Origin: Erodium maritimum
Taxonomy: Eukaryota; Streptophyta; Magnoliopsida; Geraniales; Geraniaceae
Direction of reading: 5' to 3'
Length of the DNA: 64,000 bases
Assembly (NCBI GenBank): GCA_963921825.1
Contig: OY997592.1
Location: forward strand, 23,811,432-23,875,431
A program made the translations under genes and the position numbers. Of this stretch, positions 52,279 through 64,000 are shown piece after piece (position 1 is the stretch's first letter; every line of letters starts with the position of its first letter). The notes below the pieces were generated by a model. The model saw only the letters and a list, made by a program, of their open reading frames with translations, ran no database searches and was not told the DNA's origin.

Positions 52279-53719
52279 ATGGCTCGTGGTAGACGAGGAA
52301 GATCAGCTGGGACACGGGGACGGGCGCCCGTGCGAGGCAGGCGGGGACGGTCAGCGGGGATATCAGGACGGGTACCCACCGTTGAGCCCGCGGAGTATGC
52401 GGAGGTCCAGGGTACTCCTGTCGGAGAAGACAGGAGAAGCGACGCGGGACCGTCTACGGGCACACCCAGCGTCCCGCCGGTCGTGGACCCTCCCGTTATG
52501 ACTGCCCTGGATGAGCTGACCTGGACAGTCCAGAGTTTAGTGGCGATTATCGCCAGTCGAGAGTCAGCGTCGCCAGCTCCGGAGGCGGCAGCGGTCCCAG
52601 TGAGGCCCGTTCAGGTAGAGGACCACACGGCCCGGACCCTACTAGACTTCCTGAGCTAGGAATACCCACTTTCGTCGGGGAACCGAACCCCGACCTGGCC
52701 GAGAGGTGGCTAGAGCAGGTCACGCGGGACTTGGATACATCAGGTATCGAAGATGGCCGCCGCAGGGTCTCCTTCGTAGCTCACCAGCTGAGGGACAACG
52801 CCTACCACTGGTGGGGGCGTGTGAAGGACAGTGTCGGGCACGATTACAACGTCTTCCAAATGGCCTTCCTAGCACAGTAGTTCCCCGAGTCGGCTCGGTT
52901 GGAGCGACATCGGCAGTTTCTGGACTTGGAGCAGGAGGGGATGACAGTGGCAGAATACGAGGCCAGATTCACGGCCTTAACCAGATTCGCGCCGGAGATG
53001 GTGATGACCGAGCAGAACCGTTGCCTGCGGTTCGAGGGGTGACTGAGACCGGTGATTCGGGTAAGGTCCTCGCCTTGAGGCTGCGGAAGTATACAGATCT
53101 CGTGGACACCGCAGCGACGGTGGAGCAGGGTATCCGGGATGCGGCCAGGACCCGTGAGATTCGACAGCGGTCAACCAGCTTTGCAGGGCCGTTCGAGTCA
53201 CGAGACCCGAGGAGACAGAGGACCACAGAGTTCTTTCGACCATATGCTCAGCAGGGTGGAGCGAGACAGATGGGGTTGGTAGCATCAGTGGGGCTGGTCG
53301 CCTCAGAGAGGGGCCCGACATGTTTCACCTGCGGGCAGCGAGGCCACTTTCGTCGAGAGTGTCCGATGGGAGTAGGGCCCTCGGCGCTACCAGAGACCAG
53401 CCGGGCAGGCCAGAGCACGGAGTCGAGAGTCGACGAGAGCAGCTGTTTCCGGTGCGGCCGGTTTGGACACACTATAGCATGGTGTCGTGAGCCGTTGGGG
53501 GAAATGTCAGTACATCGGACGCAACAAACAGTACAGTCACCCAGGGGTCGCCCGCGTCAGAGCCAGCAGTCGAGATTCTCACAGCCGTCTGCGAGCGCGC
53601 CGGGTCAGAGGCAGCGGGCGTCAGAGGGAAGAGTGTACGCAGTTACAGACTCCCGAGCCCCTGGATCCACTACCTACCGCGAGACCTTTCAGGGTACGTG
53701 TTTATGGTATCAATTATAG
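52279..53719 (+). pseudogene. gag of the Ty3/gypsy element, frameshifted; no pol
   Basis: Gag starts at Met 52279 with an Arg/Gly-rich N terminus (MARGRRGRSAGTRGRAP). A first frame shift near 52650 leads into the retrotransposon gag (capsid) region: 'FVGEPNPDLAERWLEQV', 'DNAYHWWGRVKD', 'MTVAEYEARFTAL'. A stop is seen at 52878 and another at about 53040. A second shift enters 53040-53719, with two CCHC knuckles (CFTCGQRGHFRREC, 53330-53372, and CFRCGRFGHTIAWC, about 53449-53490). Protease, RT, RNase H and integrase are absent; the text passes within 60 bp to the end of the internal region. Two knuckles in tandem are more than the usual one in this group. Confidence 0.85.
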
Positions 53720-53754
53720 GCTTTATACTTGTTCGATTCCCGGGGTACGTCTGT

Positions 53755-53794
53755 TTTAAATTTCGCGGACGAAATTGTTTTAAGGGTGATAGAC
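53755..53794 (+). promoter_or_regulatory. End of the internal region with degenerate polypurine tract
   Basis: 'ttcgcggacgaaattg' and then 'ttttaagggtgatagac' precede the 3' LTR. The same wording ends the pol frame in Del/Tekay-type plant elements, so the deletion joined gag to the pol end. The purine tract is interrupted (aagggtgataga). Confidence 0.6.
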
Positions 53795-56700
53795 TGTAAG
53801 AACCACTCCCGGTCAACGCCAGTCAAACCTGCGAAAAACAGGAAAATTTAAAAATATTAAGACAGACACTGATTTGAACCCAAAATTGACCCCGAGGGTC
53901 ATACCGGACTTAAGTTGACCCCGTTATCGACCAAAGTGAGTTCCGGGGGACTCAGGGCAACTTTCTGATCAATTTGGGAAATGTTGACTTTTCGCTGGAA
54001 AAGTCAACCGAGCGACGTTTTGGTCCATTCGAGGACCGTTTTGGGTCCTAAAAGCTTAGCCGTCGTCGCAGCGGTCTTAGTTGAGCCGTTTCCTTGTAGC
54101 CCGTCAAGTTTCATAATTTCTTGGAAAAAGTGCACGTTCAGGGCCCGAAACGTCCGTTTTTCGCGAATCTGATTGGAAAATATTTAGGAGATATTTTCCC
54201 AAAAAGGTGTGGGACCCACCTTGCCACTTGTCAAACAAGTGGTGGTGTTAGGTTTTGGGGGGGAAATGAGAGGTGAGGGTGTACAAGGGGGTTCGGCCAC
54301 ACCTAAGACCAAAGAGAAAAAAAATAGAAAAATAAGAAGAGAGAAGTTTGAGAGAGAAGGAGAAGAGAGAAAAGAAGAAGAAGAAGAAGAAGAAGAGAGC
54401 TAGGTTTTGGAGAGGCACTATTCACGTCATCCATCCCTTGGATCGTCTCAAGGCTAGGAGAAGTCGAACTCCCCTCGTTTTCCTCTACGGTATTGACCAA
54501 ACCGATCTTCGATTCGTTTAGTTTTGGAAGTTAGGGTTTGAGTAAAACTATTAGTTTAAGGTTGTATTGAGGTTGGGGAAGTGTTGGAGGCGTTTTGGAG
54601 ACGTTTGGAGGTGAAGGAGCACGTTTTCCGGTGACCGGGAGCTCGGGAGGAGCTCCGGCCACCATATAGGGTGGCCGGCCACCATGTGAGGTCGCTAGCC
54701 GGAGCTAGGGCCGGCCACCACCATGGTGGGCCGGGCCCCAAGGAACCCTAGCCACCCACGGCCTAGCTTGGCCGGGTGGGGCCCACGTGCTCGGGTGATC
54801 GGGTTTTGTGTTCGGGTGGTTTAGAACGTTCCCCGGACCATTTATCCATAACCGAATCGAAATTTTGGAATTAAATTGGAAAAGTTGTATTTATCGGGTT
54901 TAGAAACTTAAAACGTTAATTAATTGACTCGGAAGTCGGAATTCGATTCCGTCAAGTGCATTGGGACCCTTGAATTATTCTAAGACCGTAGAAACGAAAA
55001 CGGGAATTTTTGGAGCCCCGGAAGGGCATTTACAAAACCCGGGTAGATTCGCCATGTCGGGCGAATCGGGCCTTTATGGGTCCTTTATCGACAATGTCGA
55101 GTAATTGGGAAGTTTGGGAGTGATCGACATTGTCGGGGTTACATTTGGGCGTTAAGTTTATTGAATTTCAGTTTATTCATGCGAGTTTAAAAGTGCCTTA
55201 ATATTGTGTTCTTTTAGATCGTGCCGCGGACCGAGGCAAGGGAAAGCTGGGTGAGTGACTGAGATCACACCGGAGCTCGTTGGTTGGCTTTTGGAGAACA
55301 CGCACGAGGTAGGGAAAAGTAGCCGGATCTCGGCCCTGACTAGAGAAAGTTAACAGTAGAATTGCATGTGACACCGGGGTGTCGTGGGTTAAGTAGGTTT
55401 ATCGATTATTAGAAAGGCATGATACGGGAACGTAGCGATTATTAGAAAAGCATGTGACACTTAGTAGTGTCGTAGGAGCAGTGAACTTATCGATAATAGA
55501 ACTACTGGAGGCATATGACCATGCCCAGAGGTTGATTGCGAACTTATCGAGATTAGGAGTACAGGAGGCATATGACCATGCCCGAAGGTCGTTTGTGAAA
55601 CTGTTGTTATTAGGACTGTTGGAGGCATTGGTTATGCCGGAGGTTGATTGTGTATTTTGTGTCTTGGGTGGCCATGAGAGCCCGTGTTTTACTTTTGTGT
55701 CTTGGGTGGCCATGAGTGCCCGTGGGGTTGTTGAACCCGTGTCTCTACTGTTGGTGTGTCTTGGGAGGCCGTGAGTGCCCGTATGGTTGTTGAGCCCGTG
55801 AGTTACTGTTGGTGTGTCTTGGGAGGCCGTGAGTGCCCGTGGGGTTGTTGAGCCCGTGAGTTACAGTTGGTGTGTCTTGGGTGGCCATGAGTGCCTGTGG
55901 AGTGTTGAACCTTGCTTGTGATTGTGATTGTGGTTACCTGAGGTTGGAAACCCGACTTTGTGTCGGGGAAGTTGCGTGGTGTGGCTAGCCTCCCGACTGG
56001 GATCGGGGGAAGCGGAGAGGTTGTGGGCTAGCCCCCCGACAGGGATCGGGGGAAGGATTGCGAGGTTGGTGGTGTAGCTAGCATCCTGACTTGGATCGGG
56101 AGAAGCGGAGAGGTTGTGGGCTAGCTTCCCGGCTGTGTGCCGGGAGAAGTTTCGTGGTTTGCGCGGGTGTGGCTAGTCACCCGATTATGATCGGGGGAAG
56201 GGGAGAGGTTGTGGGATAGCCTCCCAATAGAGATCGGGAGAATTTTGCGCGACAGTTCGACCGCCTGACCTGACTGGGATCGTTAAAAGCGCGAGAGACA
56301 GAGATGGGTTACTGAGCAGTTGGTGTGCGATCCTTTGTGATCTTGTTTGGTGTGCGATCCATTGTGATCTTGGGTGTTGCATGGTTGTCTGTCGTGTCGC
56401 TGGAGGAGGTCGTCGATCGTTATGTCGGGTCTACTTTGCGTGTCCGAGTGTTGAGTCGGTTGAGGAAAGTGTCAATGGGTGTGTGTCAGTCGGAGTACTT
56501 GAGTTGGGGATGGTGATCCCCGGTGTTGTTGTTGGTGTTACCGACCTTGTCTGCTAAGTATGCCGTAGTCAGTCTGTTATCCGTGGTGGTGAGCGAACGC
56601 TCACCCCTAGCTGCTTTTCCTACAGGTACCGGTCGCAGGTTGGACTAGGTGAGCTTCTGAAGCTTGAAGAGCTAGGAGCGGGATTCTGGGTTTATTTTGA

Positions 56701-56876
56701 GTCTAGCGACGGATACCATACTTTTGTCCACTCGTTGGGACGTATTTTAATTTGTAAATATTATTTTGTTGATCAAATGGTGTTTTTAAAGTGGTTTAAT
56801 GTAAAAGGTTTCAAAATGTTTTATTGTTTTAAAGGTTCACGTCCTGAGTTCGGTTTACTGAAATTGGGGCGTGACC
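53795..56876 (+). mobile_element. 3' LTR of the gag-only element (3082 bp)
   Basis: It starts TGTAAGAACC and ends ..TTGGGGCGTGACC, where the last base has changed from A. It matches 47580-50786 throughout, with scattered substitutions, a longer 'gaagaa' run (about 54377-54395) and fewer minisatellite units. It is followed by 'agagt' and LINE copy 3. Confidence 0.93.
55660..55905 (+). repeat. Minisatellite in the 3' LTR
   Basis: Same unit as 49427-49800 but with about two to three fewer copies, so repeat number has changed since insertion or during it. Confidence 0.88.
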
Positions 56877-57980
56877 AGAGTAGCCAGGTCTTTCCAGAAC
56901 TGTACACTCAGGGCACCACCCCAACCAAGGCCTGCTTTTTCCATCCAGACATCCACAAAGGCCCTAAAGCCTCCCCGATCCTAGGTCCTTGATGACCAAT
57001 CTTTCATGGTGACAGACGTTTGTCATGACGCCCTTAATGGATCCTTGATCACATTCTTTGGTCGTGAAAAGGCGCCCTGTCAAAGAAAATGATGTGTGAG
57101 CATGTGTTCGTTTGTCCATGGGGTTTCTCGGGATATAGATGCCCGTATCTTCCTCCTATTCCATTTGCAAGACATCAAAGCTCTCTTGGAGGCCTAGTAG
57201 TGCTTTCGTTGGAGGCCGGGGTGATGGTTCTACCATTTGATCGATGAAGAGGCTGTTGAGGTCCAGGACAGTGGCGAGAGGTGTAGAAGGTCGTAGAGGA
57301 GGGGAGGCTCCCCTAGAAGGAACATTCTAGGTCGGGCTGCTACGGGGATGTCTGGTCGTCCCGATGTTGGGAGGCGTGAGATCCGTTGGTTTCGCTAGTA
57401 GGGCCTCTAGAGTTCCTTGAGCGGTAGTCTGCCTCCTAATCGTCGCAGTCGCGAAGAACAATAGGTTTTTCAATGAAAGGTAAGGAGAGGACGACAAGAG
57501 TGCCGTCAGATTTTTGCTTGGACGGTCGATCGACATTGTATCAACCCGACCAGCGTGGGTCAGCAACGATCCTAAGGATAGGTTCGCCCAGTTGTCGTGG
57601 TTAAGAGGAGATCCAGGCGGTGGGGCTTGGGCTTGATTTACTCTCGGCGATGCAGCCAGCAAGATTACACTCAGCGTTAGAACTGGAAGTGGGTGGAGGG
57701 AGGACGGTGGTCGACGTTGTGGCTTCTTGCACAGTCGCGGAGGCCTTATAACCTTGGAGGAGGAGGGTGGAGGCATGACCCGATGGTTCGAATCCAACGT
57801 AGTCATCGAGGGGGCTATGTTCTTCCCAAGGTTGGGGGTCCCATGGGTAGGGAAGGAGGCAAGAAGGCATCGGGATGCATATGGGTGGGGGTTATTGATG
57901 ATAGTGGTAGGTGGGAGTGGACGTGCACATGAAGGGGTAAGGACGCTCAAAAACGGTGAAGGAGAACGGAATCCCTAAAG
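56877..57980 (-). pseudogene. LINE copy 3, right part: ORF1 N-terminal half
   Basis: Minus strand. The frame 57950-57327 is Pro/Ser/Thr-rich, followed by a Leu/Ser stretch (LTALLSSSPYLSLKNLLFF). Next to the insertion, 57000-56880 reads 'FVDVWMEKAGLGWGGALS', matching 'CVDVPCDQWGMCWGGM' in the DUF4283-like region of LINE copy 2 (about 40390-40440). It continues at 47579 across the gag-only element. The 5' edge near 57980 is approximate, and no target duplication was found for this copy. Confidence 0.72.
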
Positions 57981-59300
57981 GTAGAGATAACTGTATTTTT
58001 AGAAACCCTCTTTAATTCGGTTAATGCATGAGTCTGTTTAATTAATTAAAATACAATTTCATTGTATCAATTTAAAATTACATAATCAAGATTAATTACG
58101 TTAAAAATTTATGCTCATATCATTTAAATTTGAAATTAGAGAAAATTTCCTTATAATACTTTGTGAAAGTATCATTTTCATTATAATATTTTAGTTTTTT
58201 TTTTCTTTTCTGCTGTCCTGCCAAATTTTATTTTCAATTTAGTACTTGCCGTTATTTTTTCATCCTAAAACGTAAAAAATACAAATACCCTTCACTAACA
58301 TTCAAATTTTCAAAACCATGTCGTTGGTTCTTCAAATCATCGTAAAATATTTTTTATTAAAATATTTTTTAAAAATAAGATTTTTATATATTAAAAAAAA
58401 ATCAGATTTTATTTCGAAAAAATATTTTCTATTTAATAAAAATTACTTTTAATTTTAAAAATCAAATTTTTTTTTTTGAAATAAAATAGATATTACGAAA
58501 TAAAATCCGAATTTTTAAAATATATAAAATCCATGACACTGATTTTTCAATTTTCTTTTTCTTTTATCTTTTATATTCAAATAACTTCTAACTCTTAACT
58601 TTTTAAACTCAACTCCTTTTATTTACATTTTGCAGAAGCAAGAGAAGATCGGATGCTTTCAAATTCAAAACTCAACTCTTTTTAACTTCTAACTTTTTTT
58701 TCTTCTTTAAATCCAAATCACAATCCATTCTTTTACATATATCCCATGTTGAAACGAAACCCACAACCCTAAATCCACTTTCTTCGTGCCTGATTTCAGA
58801 TGGTTGACTTGGTTAATAAAGGTATTGGTCATATGTGTATGAAACCCTCTTGCAAAACCCTATCTTCTCTTTGTTTAGAAGCCATCAACGGCTATGAGGA
58901 AGAGGAATACGGAGAAGTCGTCAACGAGGGACATGGCAGAGTGAAGCGGAGCCGGCGCCAGAGATGATGGACTATTAGCACTTGCTCTCCTTAAGCGGGG
59001 TATAATTTGTAAGAGTTGTTTGTGTTTCCTATTAGCATTTGCTCTCATTAAGTGGGATGTTGTCATGATTCCGATTAAAATCTAGAGATATGTGATGTTA
59101 TTGTGAGGATTCATGTACTGTGAGAGATGACTATGAAAGAGATGGATATATGTTAGGATTCATGGGGGTAATTCATGAGTGGGGGATGAGTATGGGTCAA
59201 ATCCTTCTTTTACGAGCATCTGTACAGGGTCATCGAGTAATTTAATTGACGATTAAATATCAATCGATCTCATAGAGACTAGAGGTTTTATTAGTATTCT
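57981..59300. other. AT-rich non-coding DNA
   Basis: Long A/T runs, with no frame, TIR or LTR recognised. 58320-58560 contains back-and-forth 'aaaatc' and 'gatttt' words that form weak inverted repeats. Confidence 0.5.
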
Positions 59301-61020
59301 CCCTAAAACCAAGGCACGTTGGCTGTCACTTCCACGTCATTGAAAGGGAAAACAAAGGGAAAAGGTAAAAGTGTTGTTTAAGTTTTAACAAAAGGAAATT
59401 ATATACATGTTACCACCGTAGGCAGATAACTATTGATTCACACAAAGAGCAGGTCACGGGTACAAGTAAACACGAATTCGAATTAATGCATGACTTGGTT
59501 AATGATGGGTAAAGTCAATAAATGCTTTCTTTATGGTCTTTCTTAGAACACTTAAGTTCCTATATATGCGGTATCATGAAATCAACCATATACTAGTCAT
59601 GGGGAGAAGGCACAAGACCATTGCCCGAACTAATATGCGCACTACCAATTATCTGAAAAAGCAAAATAATAATAGGGTGTAGGTCTATGATCTTGAGAAA
59701 CATAGATCAATCCTCGAACAAGAGGTACCAACAATGAATGCATGTCACTCTCGATATCAACTACCACAAGTAAAGATAGCTACACCACTTGGTGAATGTA
59801 CTTAGCTACGCCTAGTTCAACATCCTAACGATTGAAATGCATCGACCATCAAGGAAAACTAAATAGAGCAACGAATAACGAAGCTCTGGTAATACACAAG
59901 CATAAGTAAGACTCTAAATTGTGGACGAATCTACTTAGTTACGCCTAGTTCACTTATTGAAAACCAAACACCATTGATCAAGATGGTTTCTGTAATCAAG
60001 GAGAACTACATAGAGTACCGAATCATGAGACTCTGGTAATACACAAGCATAAATAAACTCTAAAACACTAAAAAAATTCTACTTAGTTACGCCTAGTTCA
60101 ATCATCTTAATTACCAAATGCCATCGATAAATATGGTTACCGATAATTAAGGAGAACTACATAGAATATCGAATCACGATATTCTAATAATACACAAGCA
60201 TAACTAAATTCTATACAAGTGAATCTCAACTCAACACTAGATCAAATCATGGATCACTCCAAACATCGATCTACATAGCGCACACAAAAATTATGGGAAA
60301 TATTCTTAAATCGTTCGGTCGGCTTGAAACACACAAGAGAGTTGAGAAAGATAATGTAGCATATTTATATCTCGTCAATAGGAAATCAAGACATAAAAAT
60401 GTGGGAAATCCTATATAAGTTCACTAAAGGGATAAAGATGATATTTTTACCAACTTAACCTAGAACTTGGTATACACTAAAGAGATGAAATAGCTTGCAC
60501 ATGAAATTGGGTTCAAAAACATGATAATTCAAACACAAAGTAAGATAATCATGAATAAACATCGAGTAGCTTAAATGTAGATAAATAATCATAAAGAAAT
60601 TAGATGCTAATTAAACACAACAAACCCAAAACATGCAAAATAATATCACCAAACCCAAATTAACCATAAATTCATGCATTAACTCAAAGGAAATCGATAT
60701 TTACACAATACACATGAACAAGGATTCAAATCCAAGGTTATGGATTCAAAATCCTACACAAACATACCAAAAAACCTAGCTTTACAACAAATCTAAAGAA
60801 GATAAAGATTAGAAACAGGATTGAGTTGAAAAACCCAATAAAAAACTCCTCTAGCTTGCAAACCCACCATCTCCAGCTCTCCAAAGCTTCAACACATGAA
60901 AAGGGAGGATATGCAGATGGTGGGAGACTCATGTATTCTTGAAACCTCCTTGGATCGTAAAAGTTAACACTCTTAAGTGGTAGATCTTGCTTCTAAAAAT
61001 AAAGAACAAGCAAGAACAAA
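59301..61020. repeat. Non-coding repeat-like region
   Basis: Compositionally like the insert at 38.1-39.5 kb (long, AC-rich, no coding, probable LTR-type sequence), but I could not define ends or a target duplication. It encloses a tandem array at 59794-60215. Confidence 0.35.
59794..60215. repeat. Three tandem units of about 135-150 bp
   Basis: Each unit has 'acttagttacgcctagttca', then 'gagaactacatagag' and 'aatacacaagcataa'. Units start near 59794, 59926 and 60074. They are degenerate, so the array is old. Confidence 0.85.
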
Positions 61021-61460
61021 GACAGAAAAATAAATGCTAAAAAATAAATTTCTATTAATTTTTTTGTGTGTAAAATATGTTCTGAACAAAATCTACATTC
61101 TCTATTTATAAAGAAAAAAAATGATCTTTACTCTTTGTTCTCACGCGAGCTGGAATATTGGGAAGATTTGTTGTCGAAGAGTGTCATCCGGTGCGGGAGG
61201 GCTCAGGAAACTCAAGTACAACCGGTCATCAAGAGACGCTTGATCGGGTGGTCAAAGAACAGACAACTAGAATGACAAGTCAACACATGAAGAATGGATG
61301 GCCCGATCTGGTCCTAGCGTGTGTCAGCTGATCTAGTGGCGCGGGCGCACGATACAGGGAAGGGTTGTGACATACTGGAGCGAACTGAGGATAAGCTAGC
61401 CACGTGGTGCACTCTGATTGTGCCACGTGACCTCCTCTGCTGCAACCCTTCCACTATTTA

Positions 61461-61465
<5 letters not shown>
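61021..61465. other. Unassigned
   Basis: No feature is supported. A 69-codon frame (61066-61275) has no recognised domain. Confidence 0.4.

Positions 61466-61503
<38 letters not shown>
61466..61503. repeat. (TA)n microsatellite
   Basis: About 19 TA units. Unlike the arrays at 18.6-20.0 kb, no inverted-repeat element was seen at its edges. Confidence 0.93.
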
Positions 61504-61505
<2 letters not shown>

Positions 61506-64000
61506 CTTATTCTCGCTCCGTTTGGCCTCTAATTGACCTCATTCTTGCGCCAATATTTTATTTTCTCGAGGCCTATAAAATGAGCCCAATGTTGAATATA
61601 TTTGAAAATTTTGAAAAATATCGACAATGAACGAGGTTTTGTGCAGCCATTAATAAATGCTAAAAATATAAAAACGAGGTACAAACAAGGTAAAAATATA
61701 GGGAAAATAATCAAATTAAGTAGGAGAAATTTACACTCATGAGTAATTTGGTCATTTTCTGAAAAAAAAATAGGGTCATGTGTTTCGCACATGACCATTT
61801 TCTATCCAAAAGTGGACGAAAAATTAACGTTAGGTACTAAAGTGAAAATAAAAGTTTATCAAGGTAGCGGAAAAGAAAAAAATAGTCTAGGGTATTATAA
61901 TGAAATTTTCCCTTGAAATTATTCAAACAAAACTACTTCAATTGATATTATGAATCAAGAAAAGTGCATGCTATAAGGGGCTTTGTACCGTTTGACTAAA
62001 CCCAATGTGCTTCGTATGTCCGCCCGCTCCTCTTCTGTCATCTGGGATTAATCCATCATTTCAAAATATCCTAATTTAATAAATAAAAATTCATTCTAGT
62101 AACCTAAATGAATTAACCAACAAAGTCGATTCAATTATTAATCGATTTTACAGATTAAGGTCCTCTTTTGAGGATCGTTTTCTTGCAGTGTTTTACCTTC
62201 TTGTAGAACACTTGCTTAAAAAATTTTAGCTTATCAAAAAAAATATTAATCGATTTTAGTTCCATGAATAAATATAAAATAATATTTTCATTTAATCATA
62301 TTGCATAATATCATAGTCATTTTACAAGTATTAGGTGATGTTATTTTGTATGTTAAAAAAGAATGTTCCACGATTCTTCACATGTGGAAAATAAATTCAA
62401 TTGATTTATTATTAATATAGTTCTTAACAAATTCATATTGTTTTTTTTCTACACTACTTGAGGACTGGCCAGGGCGCCTTGCCCTACCCGACAACGACTC
62501 CTACCCACCATGGCACAACCGGTAGGAAAGTTGGCTTCGGGGGAGGGGGTACTAAGGAAGAGGATCTGGGCCCCATTCATTGAGGCAAAGAAGATCGTGG
62601 TAAAGAAGAGGGACTTGGGTCTGCCGACACATCTAATATAGAAGAGTTTCAAGAAAATTAGGTGAGGTATAGAAAACAGCCTCGCTAGGGTAAATGACAG
62701 GGCCTAAGGGATACAAGCGCAAGGGAGGAAAAACGTCTCGACCATACCGTTAGCATCAGCTAACCAATTTCTTCCACCAAATGATGAGATCTCTAGTCTA
62801 TTCCCGCACCCATTGCAGAAAGCAACATGTCCCTTCACATGATCAAACGATAGTCAGACAATCTAGTATGTATCAGGTCGAGCCACATTAGGTTACCCAA
62901 GGGCTTAAAGTTTCTCTAACTTGACGATGACCACAATTATAAAAGATGAGTTTGTTTTTCGGTTAAGGTTATAAGGTAAAAGAGTTGGAATTGTCTACAG
63001 GAAATGTACACGCTCATTCCCCACTCCTCCCTTTTATATGTTTCTTCCATATGAATTGATAAAATCTCAGTTTCTTTCGTTAGAAAAAACCCCATAAGAG
63101 CAAGTGTAGTCTTTTAACCTCATTGAGGCTAAAATGAGAAAATATGTTTCTCTTTCTTCTTTTAGCATGACTAATACAAACTAGTTCGCAGTATATTAGC
63201 CCGTGTAAGGCTAAAAGGTGAGGTTGAATGTGATTCTTTTTTTTTAAAATTACAAAGAAAATAATACACAATTGAAATTTCTTTCAACTTTAAAAAAGGG
63301 ACATTGTAAACTAAGGTTATGGAAATTGAAACGACCGAAATTTGAAATATAATGGAAAATAGTCAAGTATGGTCTCTAAAATATTGATCAACAACATAAT
63401 TTATTAAAATTGAAATTTCTTAAAATTAAAATGAATATTACACATGCATACATAATTCTAAATTTTTTAATTATTTGTAAGATAATTTAGTTAATATATA
63501 ACATCTACTCAGACTATATATTCCATTACCTAATTTTATTTAAATACATGAATACAAATATAAAATGCAAAATAATTTTAATTGATTTTGTACCTCTTGA
63601 GTTATCACTGGTTTTGATTGGCTAAGAAATCAAGTGTTTTTTTAACATAATGATGAGCTCATCTTTATTACAAAAAATATAAAAAAAGGACCCGACATAA
63701 TCTCATATCTTTCTATACTAGAGACGTTGACCTTGGTATAATAATCACCACCTTTCATCGCAATTTTGAAATTTTGTAACACACATAAAAAGACAAACAA
63801 ATGATGAATCTTCTACATGTGTACTTAATGGATCTGACCTTATTCATGTAAGTATGCTCATCGATCACTTCTATTGACTCAACTTAGAACGTCTTATTTT
63901 GTTAGCGGACACCCTGGTCCATCGGAGGAGACCCTTATCAAGAGTCCGAGGAGATCCCCATGAGAAGGAGGAGTGGGATCGAGGAGCTTGACATTTCTCC
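61504..64000. other. AT-rich end of the window; no gene recognised
   Basis: A GC-richer island at 62455-62720 is bounded by AT-rich DNA and has a 67-codon minus-strand frame. It may be a worn LINE piece ('gaaaacagcctcgc' at 62669 resembles the ORF1 end at 18307), but this is too short to call. The last 90 bp also turn GC-richer and may begin another element beyond the window. Confidence 0.4.

Noticed and set aside
52706..53719. 337-codon frame taken as one protein
   Set aside because: Its first 110 codons are the wrong frame of gag; the capsid motifs lie in another frame. Only the part from about 53040 is gag sequence.
61418..61630. 70-codon frame across the (TA)n array at 61.47 kb
   Set aside because: Half of it is Tyr-Ile repeat from the microsatellite.

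Overview
The window looks like gene-poor, transposon-rich nuclear DNA from a eudicot plant. The evidence is plant Ty1/copia and Ty3/gypsy LTR retrotransposons with initiator-Met tRNA primer sites, a plant Mutator-like transposase (MuDR, MULE, SWIM and CCHC order), plant LINE ORF1 with a DUF4283-like region and zinc knuckle, several MITEs, and one host gene with GT-AG introns. No species can be named. I see no rRNA or tRNA gene, CRISPR array or bacterial operon.

Layout. 1-851: end of a minus-strand LTR retrotransposon (primer site and LTR). 852-1852: nothing recognised. 1853-18545: a four-deep nest. A LINE ORF1 element is split by solo LTR A (2524-17206, TSD actgt). LTR A is split by a Ty1/copia element, copia-1 (4514-15901, TSD atatt). 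Copia-1 is split in gag by solo LTR B (7807-10733, TSD gatag/aatag). 18573-20036: a chain of MITEs, each bounded by (TA)n arrays. 20347-20757: an unidentified coding remnant. 20766-23165: a TIR element carrying another LINE ORF1 copy (21127-22789, 17-bp TSD). About 23.6-37.6 kb: a decayed minus-strand MULE transposase gene, split in its C-terminal part by a very young minus-strand copia element, copia-2 (25106-33559, TSD gttcc). 37683-41315: a third LINE ORF1 copy (15-bp TSD), itself split by an unclassified repeat at about 38.1-39.5 kb.

The only host gene I support lies at 41921-45719 on the plus strand. It encodes an intracellular LysM-domain protein in three exons, with old MITE pieces in its second intron. 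46518-57980 holds a fourth LINE ORF1 copy on the minus strand, split by a 9.3-kb gag-only Ty3/gypsy element with 3.1-3.2-kb LTRs. 57.98-64 kb is AT-rich, with a tandem repeat at 59.8-60.2 kb, a (TA)n array, and no gene I recognise.

Three points stand out. Both copia copies share the same lesions in gag, protease, integrase and reverse transcriptase, yet copia-2 has almost identical LTRs, which points to mobilisation in trans. All four LINE copies end ORF1 with a related terminus and then run within about 0.2-0.4 kb to an A-rich tail with no ORF2, which suggests a plant ORF1-only LINE family. The microsatellite-bounded MITE chain suggests insertion into, or spread with, (TA)n tracts.
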